Part shown: in pieces, positions 27,566 to 38,367 of the stretch
Layout: every line of letters begins with the position of its first letter
Position numbering within the stretch: position 1 is the stretch's first letter
Program-made: the position numbers and the translations under genes
Source of the DNA: DATAAP01 sp041690495
GTDB lineage: Bacteria > Pseudomonadota > Alphaproteobacteria > CACIAM-22H2
Length of the DNA stretch: 64,000 nucleotides
Assembly: GCA_041690495.1 (NCBI GenBank)
Contig: JAWLHE010000002.1
Span: 434,001 to 498,000, forward strand
Direction of reading: 5' to 3'
The notes under the pieces: generated by a model
What the model saw: only the letters and a program-made list of their open reading frames with translations
The model's database searches: none
Told to the model about the DNA's origin: nothing

Positions 27566-27629
27566 TGTCATGCCCGGGCTTGACCGGGGCATCCAGACTG
27601 GGTCCTCGGCTCAAGCCCAAGGACGTCAG
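27566..27629. repeat. Dispersed palindromic repeat, copy A
   Basis: Contains GTCATGCCCGGGCTTGACC and, in inverse orientation, GGCTCAAGCCC, so it is an imperfect palindrome between proS and the lolC/E gene. Shares its core (CGGGCTTGACC) with copies B and C. Similar GC-rich palindromes are scattered between genes in many alphaproteobacteria. Confidence 0.7.
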
Positions 27630-27653
27630 TATTTCCCAAGACAGGCGTAGCCC

Positions 27654-28901
27654 ATGGCCTTCAATGCCTTCGAGCGGATGATGGCGGGGCGCTATCTGCG
27701 CGCACGCCGGCAGGAGGGGTTCATCTCGGTCATTGCCGGGTTCTCGCTGCTCGGCATCGCGCTGGGCGTGGCCACGCTGATCATCGTCATGGCAGTGATG
27801 AACGGCTTCCGTGCCGAGCTGCTCGGCCGCATCCTCGGCCTCAACGGCCATATGACCGTGGCGGCGCGCGGCGCGCCGATCACGGAATACGCAACGCTCG
27901 CCGACCGGCTGCGGCAGGTGCCTGGCGTCACCGTGGCCTCGGCGCTGATCGACGGCCAGGTGCTCGCGACCGCCAACGGCATCGCCGGCGGTGCGCTCGT
28001 GCGCGGCATGCGCCCGGAGGACCTCCGGGACAGGTCCCTCATAGCCTCGCACATCGTGCGCGGCGATCTCGGCCAGTTCGGCGGCGAGGACGCGGTGGTG
28101 ATCGGCATCCGCATGGCGCAGAAATTCGCCGTCAATGTCGGCGACAGCATCACCCTGATCTCGCCGCAGGGCAGCGCCACGGCTTTCGGCACGGTGCCGC
28201 GCATGCGCGCCTATCGCATCGCCGCGATCTTCGACGTCGGCATGTACGAATACGACAGCACCTTCGTCTATCTTCCGCTCCAGGCGGCGCAGGTGTTCTT
28301 CCGGCTTGGAAACGGCGTCTCGGGCATCGAGCTGATGGTCGAGAATCCGGACCGCGTCGCCGGGATGCGCAACGCGGTCGCCCAGGTCGTGGGGCCGCAA
28401 TACCGCGTCGTCGACTGGCAGCAGTCCAACGCCAGCTTCTTCAACGCGCTCCAGGTCGAGCGCAACGTCATGTTCCTGATCCTGACGCTGATCATCCTGG
28501 TTGCGGCGTTCAACATCATCTCCAGCCTCATCATGCTGGTGAAGGACAAGTCGCAGGACATCGCCATCCTTCGCACGATGGGTGCCACCCGCGCCTCGGT
28601 GCTGCGCATCTTCTTCCTGGCGGGGGCGAGCGTCGGCGTGATCGGCACTTTCGCCGGCTTCCTGCTCGGCGTCCTGTTCACCGCCAATATCGAGACGATC
28701 CGGCAGTGGCTGCAGTCGCTGACCGGCAGGACCCTGTTCGACCCGACCATCTATTTCCTGTCGCAGATGCCGGCGAAGATGGAGCCGATGGAAGTCGTCT
28801 CGGTGGTGCTGATGGCGCTCGGTCTGTCGTTCCTCGCGACCATCTATCCGTCCTGGCGCGCGGCGCGGCTCGATCCGGTGGAGGCGCTGCGCTATGAGTG
28901 A
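27654..28901 (+). CDS. lolC: Lipoprotein-releasing ABC transporter permease LolC/E
   Basis: An inner-membrane permease subunit that extracts lipoproteins for LolA-dependent delivery to the outer membrane. It is 415 residues with one N-terminal helix (about 24-48), a large periplasmic domain, and three C-terminal helices (about 272-295, 320-345 and 378-398), the MacB/FtsX topology. FERMMAGRYLRARRQEGFISVIAGFS is typical of LolC/LolE. Only one permease gene is present next to lolD, so the complex may be a homodimer (the LolF-type arrangement); LolC versus LolE cannot be decided. It overlaps lolD by 8 nt. Confidence 0.93.
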   Translation: MAFNAFERMMAGRYLRARRQEGFISVIAGFSLLGIALGVATLIIVMAVMNGFRAELLGRILGLNGHMTVAARGAPITEYATLADRLRQVPGVTVASALIDGQVLATANGIAGGALVRGMRPEDLRDRSLIASHIVRGDLGQFGGEDAVVIGIRMAQKFAVNVGDSITLISPQGSATAFGTVPRMRAYRIAAIFDVGMYEYDSTFVYLPLQAAQVFFRLGNGVSGIELMVENPDRVAGMRNAVAQVVGPQYRVVDWQQSNASFFNALQVERNVMFLILTLIILVAAFNIISSLIMLVKDKSQDIAILRTMGATRASVLRIFFLAGASVGVIGTFAGFLLGVLFTANIETIRQWLQSLTGRTLFDPTIYFLSQMPAKMEPMEVVSVVLMALGLSFLATIYPSWRAARLDPVEALRYE

Positions 28902-29577
28902 GGAACGGGCCCTCGAGCTGCGCGGCATCGTCCGGCGCTTCCGCCAGGCCGACGCGCCGCTCGAGATCCTGCGCGGCGCCTCGCTGCAGGTCCATGCGGG
29001 CGAGGCGGTGGCGCTGGTCGGTCCCTCGGGGGCGGGCAAGTCGACGCTGCTGCACATCGCGGGCCTGCTCGAGCACGCCGACGGCGGCGACGTGCTGCTG
29101 GCGGGGCAGCCGTGCAGCCGGATGAGGGATCCCGAGCGAACGGCAATGCGCCGGAAATATCTCGGCTTCGTCTACCAGGCGCACCACCTGTTGCCCGAAT
29201 TCTCCGCGCTGGAAAACGTCATGCTGCCGCAGATGATCGCCGGACTGCCGCGCGGCGAGGCGCGCAACAGGGCGCGTCAGCTCCTCGCCATGGTCGGGCT
29301 CGCGCAGCGCGAGACGCACCGGCCGGCGCGGCTGTCGGGCGGCGAGCAGCAGCGCGTCGCCATCATCCGCGCGATCGCCAACGTGCCGCGCGTGCTGCTG
29401 GCCGACGAGCCGACCGGCAATCTCGATCCGCACACCGCCGACGGCGTGTTCACCGAGCTGATGAAGCTGGTCCGCTCCACCGGCCTCGCGGCCTTGATCG
29501 CCACCCACAACCCCGAGCTCGCCCGCCGCATGGACCGCGTCGTCACCATCCGCGACGGCCTGATCGTCCCGGCTTGA
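28894..29577 (+). CDS. lolD: Lipoprotein-releasing ABC transporter ATPase LolD
   Basis: A 227-residue ATPase with Walker A GPSGAGKST (about residue 43), Q-loop in FVYQAHHLLPEFSALENVMLP, signature LSGGEQQRVAI and Walker B VLLADEPTGNLD. The HHLLPEFSALENV segment is diagnostic of LolD. It powers the permease encoded just upstream. Confidence 0.96.
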   Translation: MSEERALELRGIVRRFRQADAPLEILRGASLQVHAGEAVALVGPSGAGKSTLLHIAGLLEHADGGDVLLAGQPCSRMRDPERTAMRRKYLGFVYQAHHLLPEFSALENVMLPQMIAGLPRGEARNRARQLLAMVGLAQRETHRPARLSGGEQQRVAIIRAIANVPRVLLADEPTGNLDPHTADGVFTELMKLVRSTGLAALIATHNPELARRMDRVVTIRDGLIVPA

Positions 29578-29592
29578 CGCAAATTTTTGATT

Positions 29593-29655
29593 GTCATCCT
29601 CGGGCTTGACCCGCGGATCCAGTCTGGATGCCGGGTCAAGCCCGGGCCATGACAT
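29593..29655. repeat. Dispersed palindromic repeat, copy B
   Basis: A nearly perfect 63-bp palindrome: TGTCAT...CGGGCTTGACCCG...ATCCAG on the left arm answered by CTGGAT...CGGGTCAAGCCCG...ATGACA on the right. It lies 16 bp after lolD and 70 bp before dnaE. Together with copy A it brackets the lolC/E-lolD pair. Confidence 0.85.
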
Positions 29656-29726
29656 GATAGAATAAACAAAATGCGGGCCGAGGCGAGTCGCCGCTGTGGA
29701 TAAGTCGAGTAGCTGACAGACACCCC

Positions 29727-33191
<3,465 letters not shown>

Positions 33192-33210
33192 CGCTCGGTC
33201 TCTGAAGCGT

Positions 33211-33235
33211 CATGCGCGGGCCGGGCCCGCGCATG
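33211..33235. terminator. GC-rich hairpin between convergent dnaE and the OsmC-family gene
   Basis: CATGCGCGGGCC is followed after one base by its exact complement. It lies 19 bp past the dnaE stop and 33 bp past the end of the opposing gene. It has no T-run, so bidirectional termination is only a guess. Confidence 0.4.
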
Positions 33236-33268
33236 CGCCTTGAGTATGGCTCGCTGCAGTCCCAGGCG

Positions 33269-33838
33269 TCAGTACGTCTCCACGACGACGTCTACGGGCA
33301 CGGACCGTGAGATCATGTCGTAGACCGGCGAGAATTGCGCGAGCTCGCGCAGCATCGCCGGCTTCGCGTCGGACTGCGCGCGCATCCGCACGCGGATGGT
33401 GTGATAGCCCTTGCGCACCTCGTTCGAGAGACCGAGAAAGCCGCGCAGGTCGAGATCGCCTTCCAGTGCGGACTCGACCGCCTTGATTTCGATGCCGCGC
33501 GCGGCGGCATGGTAGACCATGGTGGTGGTCAGGCATCCCGCGAGGGCGTGCAGGATGTACTCCACCGGATTGGCGCCCGCATCGTTGCCGAGCAGCACCG
33601 GCGGCTCGTCATTGTCGAGCACGAACGGCTTGGTGCGTGTCGTGTCCTCGGCCTTGCAGCCGTGGAACGACTGGATGGTGGAGCGGTTGTGGCCGCCGTC
33701 GATCCATTTGTTGCTGGCGCGGAACTGGAAGTCGGCCAGCCCGGCATCGGCCTTGACCGCCTTGATGGTGTCGAACAGGGCGGTGACATTGACGCCGTTC
33801 ATGGCGGCGGGCTGCTGCAGCGCTGTCTGAGTGCTCAT
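33269..33838 (-). CDS. OsmC/Ohr-family protein
   Basis: A 189-residue member of the OsmC/Ohr peroxiredoxin-like superfamily. The helix motif NPVEYILHALAGCLTTTMVYHAA contains the conserved Cys (C102); another Cys is at 61 (FHGCKAED) in the place of the first active-site Cys of this superfamily. The long N-terminus and sequence resemble the YhfA/OsmC-like subgroup more than Ohr proper. It is divergently transcribed from the GlxA-like regulator across 145 bp. Confidence 0.88.
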   Translation of the reverse strand: MSTQTALQQPAAMNGVNVTALFDTIKAVKADAGLADFQFRASNKWIDGGHNRSTIQSFHGCKAEDTTRTKPFVLDNDEPPVLLGNDAGANPVEYILHALAGCLTTTMVYHAAARGIEIKAVESALEGDLDLRGFLGLSNEVRKGYHTIRVRMRAQSDAKPAMLRELAQFSPVYDMISRSVPVDVVVETY

Positions 33839-33983
33839 GGTTTTCTCCTTCGGTTGGGGGCTCGCCCGCTCGGCAGTGCCGGACCCGGGTCGAGAATGGA
33901 CCCACGATAGGAGTGGACATCCGCGGCCGTCAGAGCGACTTTCGCCAGAAACAGTCCTTTCGTGCCAGGAAACGGGAGAGGGA

Positions 33984-35021
33984 ATGGGTCAGGCGCAGCG
34001 GGGGCCCGTGGAGGCCCTGATGGTGGCGGTGCCGGAGACGGCCGGCTCGGCCCTCTACGGGATGTTCGATGTACTGGCCGCAACCGGGAACCTGTGGCAG
34101 CAGCTGGTCGGCACCGAGCCGGAGCGCAAGCTGATCCGCCCGTGCATCGTGTCGGAGTCGACAGCACCTTTCCAGTGCGGCAACGGTATTCCGGTCACGC
34201 CGCATCTGGATATCGCCGCCGATCCGCACGCCGAGATCGTCATCGTCCCCGAGCTGTGGCTGGGCCCGGACCAGGACCTCAAGGGCCGCTACCCCGAGCT
34301 GATCGACTGGATCAGACGTGCATACGGTCGCGGCGCCACCATCTATTCGGCGTGCTCGGGCTCGATCATGCTGGCGGAGACGGGGCTGCTCAACGGCCGC
34401 GAGGCGACCTCGCACTGGGGCTATGCCGACCTGTTCCGTCGCAGCTATCCCGAGGTGCGGTTCCGTCCGGAGCCTACGCTCGCCTTCGCCGACCGGAGCG
34501 GGCGAATCGTCACCGCCGGCGGCACCACCTCGTGGCACGACCTTGCCATCCATATCATCGCGCGGCACTGCAGCCCCGGCGAGGCGCTGCGCATCGCCAA
34601 GGTCTATCTGCTGAAATGGCACGGCGAGGGCCAGCTTCCCTATGCCAGCCTGGTGCGGCAGGCGCCGCACGCGGATGCGGTCGTGCGGCAGTGCGAGCAG
34701 TGGCTGGCGAAGCATTTCCGCGACGCGCATGCGGTGCAGGGTGCGGTCGCGGCGGCGAAGATTCCGGAGCGCACCTTGAAGCGCCGGTTCAAGACCGCGA
34801 CCGGCTCGACCTTGATCGACTATGTCCAGAACCTGCGCGTCGAGGAAGCCAAGCGCCTGCTCGAGACCGGCGCTGCCGCGTTCGACGACATCGCCGCAGA
34901 GGTCGGCTACGAGAATCCGACCTTCGCCCGCCGCCTGTTCCGCCGCCGCACCGGCCTGACTCCCGGCCAGTATCGCCGCATGTTCCAGCCCTTCACGATG
35001 GCGGAGGCGGGCACGGGGTGA
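33984..35021 (+). CDS. GlxA-type transcriptional regulator (DJ-1/PfpI domain plus AraC-type HTH)
   Basis: A 345-residue regulator. The N-terminal ~190 residues form a DJ-1/PfpI-like domain with the nucleophile-elbow Cys (IYSACSGSIMLAETG, C124); the C-terminal ~100 residues form an AraC/XylS HTH pair ending in VGYENPTFARRLFRRRTGLTPGQYRR. The start at 33984 is supported by GGGAGAGGGA just upstream. The frame is open back to 33831, but that part lacks protein-like character. Its inducer is unknown; the divergent OsmC-family gene is the obvious candidate target. Confidence 0.88.
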   Translation: MGQAQRGPVEALMVAVPETAGSALYGMFDVLAATGNLWQQLVGTEPERKLIRPCIVSESTAPFQCGNGIPVTPHLDIAADPHAEIVIVPELWLGPDQDLKGRYPELIDWIRRAYGRGATIYSACSGSIMLAETGLLNGREATSHWGYADLFRRSYPEVRFRPEPTLAFADRSGRIVTAGGTTSWHDLAIHIIARHCSPGEALRIAKVYLLKWHGEGQLPYASLVRQAPHADAVVRQCEQWLAKHFRDAHAVQGAVAAAKIPERTLKRRFKTATGSTLIDYVQNLRVEEAKRLLETGAAAFDDIAAEVGYENPTFARRLFRRRTGLTPGQYRRMFQPFTMAEAGTG

Positions 35022-35487
35022 TGAGCGATTTGGGGCAAGATCTCGTGCGATCAAAGTCATCTAATTGATGCGCCGAACGCGAATTATCGCGTGATGCCAA
35101 AGCAGTCAGCTGTAATGGAGCGCGATCTGTTCGCGCGTACGCGCTCCTTACGAGCATATCGGCGTGCTCGCGGAGGCCAGATAAGAGCGTTGCCGCTCAA
35201 ATACTGCTTGGTGCAGTTGGTGCAACGAGGTCTCTTGCGCTTCCGTCAAACCCATACACATCCGGCATTGGAGTGGCGACGGCATCTGTAATCAGTGTTA
35301 TGGAGCCACTGCTCTCGCAGGCAGCAAAGGAGAGTGGAGCGGTCGCGCATGACATCGCGATGACGATCAAATCCGCGCGCTGCACGGGTGATGGTGCTGA
35401 TCCAGAATGCAAACGGCCCGTGGTGAGAGATCACCACGGGCCGTTCTGTTTCCTCGTTCTACGTCGCGCGCATCGCGCGCGCCGTGA
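35022..35487. other. Gene-poor 466-bp stretch between the GlxA-type regulator and the DUF2852-like gene
   Basis: The base composition is visibly less GC-rich than the flanks and the short open frames do not look like proteins. A strong hairpin at 35412-35445 is its only clear structure. An sRNA or a decayed gene is possible, but nothing in the sequence proves either. Confidence 0.5.
35412..35445. terminator. Perfect 15-bp hairpin, probable bidirectional terminator
   Basis: AACGGCCCGTGGTGA and its exact complement flank a GAGA loop. It lies 42 bp past the stop of the reverse-strand DUF2852-like gene and is followed by CTGTTTCC on the forward strand and TGCATTC on the reverse. The stem is excellent, but the T-tracts are weak on both sides. 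Confidence 0.65.
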
Positions 35488-35895
35488 TCACGTCGGCTGC
35501 GGCGCCGGACCTTCGTCGCGGCGGCTGCGGCGCTCGGCCATGAACTGGTCGAACTCGGCCTTGTCCTTGGCCTGGCGCAGGCGCTCGAGGAATTCCTTGA
35601 ACTCCTTCTGCTCCTCTTCGAGACGGCGCAGCGTCTCCTCGCGGTACTCGTCGAAGGCGCGATTGCCGGAGGACTGCTGCCAGCCGCGCCACTGGCTCGC
35701 CTTCTCCTGCATCCGGTCCATCTTCTCCTGCCAGCGGCCCTGACGGCCGCGCGACCAGCAACCCATGCGTCCGCTCCATATCAAGTAAGCCAGGATGCCC
35801 AGCGCCAGCGGCCAGAACACGAAGAAGCTCACCACCATGAGCCCGATCCAGGCCGGCTTGCCGATGTCATCCAGTTTCGCTGCGAGGCTTTCCAT
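35488..35895 (-). CDS. DUF2852-like membrane protein
   Basis: A 135-residue protein with one or two hydrophobic segments near residues 16-40 (WIGLMVVSFFVFWPLALGILAYLIW), then a charged, probably coiled-coil tail rich in Glu, Arg and Lys (about 75-125). The arrangement and the FWPLALGILAYLIWSGRMG stretch are typical of the alphaproteobacterial DUF2852 family. Function unknown. An operator-like dyad lies 10 bp before its start codon and is nearly identical to one at the neighbouring tetR gene, so it is probably under that repressor. Confidence 0.85.
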   Translation of the reverse strand: MESLAAKLDDIGKPAWIGLMVVSFFVFWPLALGILAYLIWSGRMGCWSRGRQGRWQEKMDRMQEKASQWRGWQQSSGNRAFDEYREETLRRLEEEQKEFKEFLERLRQAKDKAEFDQFMAERRSRRDEGPAPQPT

Positions 35896-35905
35896 CGCAC
35901 ACCCT

Positions 35906-35926
35906 CATGTGAATGTGTCTTACATT
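35906..35926 (-). promoter_or_regulatory. Operator-like dyad upstream of the DUF2852-like gene
   Basis: The 21-bp site begins CATGTGAATG and ends TCTTACATT. It is identical at 18 of 21 positions to the site at 36745-36765. On the reverse strand it overlaps the likely core promoter (AT-rich TATGTAAAT) just before a GAGGG ribosome-binding sequence. Confidence 0.65.
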
Positions 35927-36013
35927 TACATATGTCGGGCGGAGCGGGGTGTCAAGCGGGGTTGGTTAAATTTACGGGGATGGACGGATTTCTTGCGCGT
36001 CCCGTCCCCCTTC

Positions 36014-36080
36014 ATGTCATCCGCGGGCTCGACCCGCGAATCCATCGCGATGGGCCCGCGGGTCGAGCCCGCGGGCGACA
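36014..36080. repeat. Dispersed palindromic repeat, copy C
   Basis: A long palindrome with arms TGTCATCCGCGGGCTCGACC and its near complement, centred on ATCCATCGCGATGG. The core resembles copies A and B (GGGCTtGACCCG, here GGGCTCGACCCG). It lies between tetR and the DUF2852-like gene. Confidence 0.8.
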
Positions 36081-36099
36081 GTGAGAACAACGAACAAAG

Positions 36100-36747
36100 T
36101 CACTTCTCCGGTCCGCCGGCGAGGCCGAGGCCGCGTAGATAGACCAGCACGCCGGCCTCCAGCAGCTCCTCCGGCGTCATCGGCAGCTTGCGCCGCCCGG
36201 CGTCGGCGCGGCCGAACAGGGCGGCGATGCCGTGCGACAGCGCCCAGACGTGCAGGCTCATCATCAGCGCCGGCGGGCGCCTGTCCGCGGGCAGGCGCGC
36301 TACGACCGCCTCGGAGGCGCGGCGCAGCACCGCGAAGGCGCGATCGGCCGCGGCGCGCAACTCGGGCTCGGCGTCGATTGCCACGCCGGCCTCGAACATG
36401 GCCGAGTAGTAGGCCGCCTCCTCGCGCGCGAAGGCGAGATAGGCGCGGCCGACATTCTCGAAGGCGGCGCAGGGCTCCGGCCGGCCGTCGTCCCAGGCGC
36501 GTTCCAGCCGCTCGGTAATCAGCTCGAAGCCGCGCCGCGCGACGTCGGCGAGCAGCGCCTCGCGGTCGCGGTAGTGGCGGTAGGGGGCGGCCGAGCTGAC
36601 GCCTGCCCAGCGGGCCGCGTCGGCGAAGGTGAAGCCTGCCGGCCCGTGTTTCGCGATCAGGTCGAGCGCCGCGCGGATCAGCGCCTCGCGCAGATTGCCG
36701 TGGTGATAGCCGCGGCGCCCGCCGCCGTGATGGTGTGACCAGCCCAT
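36100..36747 (-). CDS. TetR-family transcriptional regulator
   Basis: A 215-residue repressor. The N-terminal HTH (residues 14-60) reads YHHGNLREALIRAALDLI then FTFADAARWAGVSSAAPYRHY, a standard TetR DNA-binding domain; the C-terminal half resembles the TetR_C WHG-type domain. A His/Gly-rich N-terminus (MGWSHHHGGGRRGYHHG) is a possible metal-binding tail. The start ATG forms one end of an operator-like dyad (36745-36765), suggesting autorepression. The DUF2852-like gene downstream on the same strand carries the same site. Confidence 0.9.
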   Translation of the reverse strand: MGWSHHHGGGRRGYHHGNLREALIRAALDLIAKHGPAGFTFADAARWAGVSSAAPYRHYRDREALLADVARRGFELITERLERAWDDGRPEPCAAFENVGRAYLAFAREEAAYYSAMFEAGVAIDAEPELRAAADRAFAVLRRASEAVVARLPADRRPPALMMSLHVWALSHGIAALFGRADAGRRKLPMTPEELLEAGVLVYLRGLGLAGGPEK

Positions 36748-36765
36748 GTGAAAGGGTCTTACATG
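36745..36765 (-). promoter_or_regulatory. Operator-like dyad at the tetR start
   Basis: The 21-bp sequence starts CATGTGAAAG and ends TCTTACATG, so its outer parts (CATGT-A, T-ACATG) are inverted repeats. The first three bases are the complement of the tetR start codon. A TATATT -10-like element lies just upstream on the reverse strand. Confidence 0.65.
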
Positions 36766-37421
36766 AAATATACGATCGGCGCAGCGGTTATCGCGGGACC
36801 CGCCGGAGCCGCTGAAACCGCATTGACCGCGCCGCCGGCTGTGGTGGAATCCCGGCCGGACAAGCACGCCCGCGCGGCCCCGACGGCCGGCGGGCGTCAT
36901 GCTGTCGGCGCCCCTTCGATTGTCCCGGCGACGAACGGGGGCGGGCCGGCAAACTGCAAACGTGCCTGAAGCAGTGAAGCACCCGCGTAAAATACGCGGA
37001 ATCAGCGCCTTGGCTGTTTCAGGCGGCTGCGGCGATGCGTGGCGATGGGCATGTCGAGGTAACTGAAGACGGTCGAACGGCGCGGGAATTTTCGTCCGGA
37101 GAAGCGCCGCAACGCGCCCGTCTACCGTGGTGAAACAATGAAACACTCCGGAACGGGGCGGCCTCGCCAAGCTGGGCGACCGGACCTAAGCCCTTGGCCC
37201 GGCTATGGTTCGGGCCGATGCCGGACGCCTTTCCGCTTGCAAATCGCGGACCGAGCCTGTATCACCCCGCGCGGGCCGCCCAATGGCGGGCGGCCTAATT
37301 CTCACGCGGGGTTTCGCGGCGTCCGGCGTCATATGCCGGAAGTCGCTCCGGTGTCGGCGGTCCTTCGGGGCGGCCGGCGCAGTCCCGCGGCGGCTCAACC
37401 GGAAAAAGGAGTAGCACGCCC
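36766..37421. other. Long intergenic region between tetR and rpsB
   Basis: About 650 bp with no convincing gene. A short forward frame at 36748-36969 starts in the tetR operator and gives a low-complexity Ala/Pro sequence. TTGCAA (37237-37242) and TATCAC (37260-37265), 17 bp apart, are a possible rpsB promoter. Downstream are strong hairpins and the rpsB ribosome-binding site AAAGGAG at 37405-37411. Confidence 0.5.
37265..37311 (+). promoter_or_regulatory. Nested hairpin in the rpsB upstream region
   Basis: An outer stem CCCCGCG/CGCGGGG (37265-37271 with 37305-37311) encloses an inner stem GGCCGCC/GGCGGCC (37274-37280 with 37289-37295). A smaller hairpin, TCCGGC/GCCGGA, follows at 37322-37340. 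Ribosomal protein S2 autoregulates through its leader in E. coli, so a similar role is possible here, but this structure is not one I recognise. Confidence 0.45.
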
Positions 37422-38324
37422 ATGGCGCTGCCGACGTTCACCATGCGCCAACTGCTGGAAGCAGGCGTCCATTTCGGACATCAGACCCGGCGTTGGAACC
37501 CCAAGATGCGGTCCTTCCTGTTCGGGGTCCGCAACGGCATTCACATCATCGACCTGCAGCAGACCGTGCCGATGCTCTACCAGGCGCTCGAGGCGGTGCG
37601 CGCCACGACCGCCCAGGGCGGCCGCATCCTGTTCGTCGGCACCAAGCGCCAGGCGGCCGAGCCGGTTGCCGAGGCGGCCAAGCGCTGCGGCCAGTACTTC
37701 GTCAATCACCGCTGGCTCGGCGGCATGCTGACCAACTGGAAGACGATCTCGAACTCGATCCGCCGCCTGCGCGAGCTCGACGAGCAGCTCGGTCAGGAGA
37801 ACTCGGGCCTGACCAAGAAGGAAACGCTGAACCTGACCCGCGAGCGCGACAAGCTCGAGCGCGCGCTTGGCGGCATCAAGGAGATGGGCGGGCTGCCCGA
37901 CATGCTGTTCGTGATCGACACCAACAAGGAGTCGATCGCGGTGGAGGAGGCACGGCGCCTCAACATTCCGGTCGTCGCCGTTCTCGATTCTAACAGCGAT
38001 CCCGCCGGCATCAGGTTCCCGATCCCCGGCAATGACGATGCGCTGCGCGCGATCCAGACCTATTGCGACCTCGTCTCGGGCGCGGTGCTCGACGGGCTGC
38101 AGCAGGAGATGGCGGCCCAGGGCGTCGACGTCGGCGCCGCCGAGGAGGTGGCTGCCGAGACGCTCCCGGCCGAAGCCGCCGAAGGCGGCGGGGCCGCTGC
38201 CGGCGACGGTGCGGCTGCGCCCGAGGGTGCGGAAGGCGAGGCGGCGAAACCCGCCGCCAAGAAGGCGGCGAAGAAGCCCGCCGGCGGCGCCAGGAAAAAG
38301 CGCGAGAAGGCCCCCGCGGCCTGA
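37422..38324 (+). CDS. rpsB: 30S ribosomal protein S2
   Basis: The core matches S2 throughout (LLEAGVHFGHQTRRWNPKMRSFLFGVRNGIHIIDL, GGMLTNWKTISNSI, NIPVVAVLDSNSDPAGI). At 300 residues it is about 60 longer than E. coli S2; the extra C-terminal part from about residue 235 is first Ala/Glu/Gly-rich and acidic, then Lys/Ala-rich and basic. The ATG is preceded by AAAGGAG at good spacing. Confidence 0.97.
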   Translation: MALPTFTMRQLLEAGVHFGHQTRRWNPKMRSFLFGVRNGIHIIDLQQTVPMLYQALEAVRATTAQGGRILFVGTKRQAAEPVAEAAKRCGQYFVNHRWLGGMLTNWKTISNSIRRLRELDEQLGQENSGLTKKETLNLTRERDKLERALGGIKEMGGLPDMLFVIDTNKESIAVEEARRLNIPVVAVLDSNSDPAGIRFPIPGNDDALRAIQTYCDLVSGAVLDGLQQEMAAQGVDVGAAEEVAAETLPAEAAEGGGAAAGDGAAAPEGAEGEAAKPAAKKAAKKPAGGARKKREKAPAA

Positions 38325-38367
38325 GACGCGTTTCGGGATCCGAGTTGTTTTGCGAATGAGGTGAGTC

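Noticed and set aside
35091..35291. 66-codon frame in the gene-poor stretch
   Set aside because: Arg/Leu-rich sequence with no family resemblance, no ribosome-binding site and untypical codon use.
36748..36969. 73-codon forward frame divergent from tetR
   Set aside because: It starts within the operator, is low complexity (Ala/Pro/Gly) and lacks a ribosome-binding site. A weak signal-peptide-like start was not enough to call a gene.
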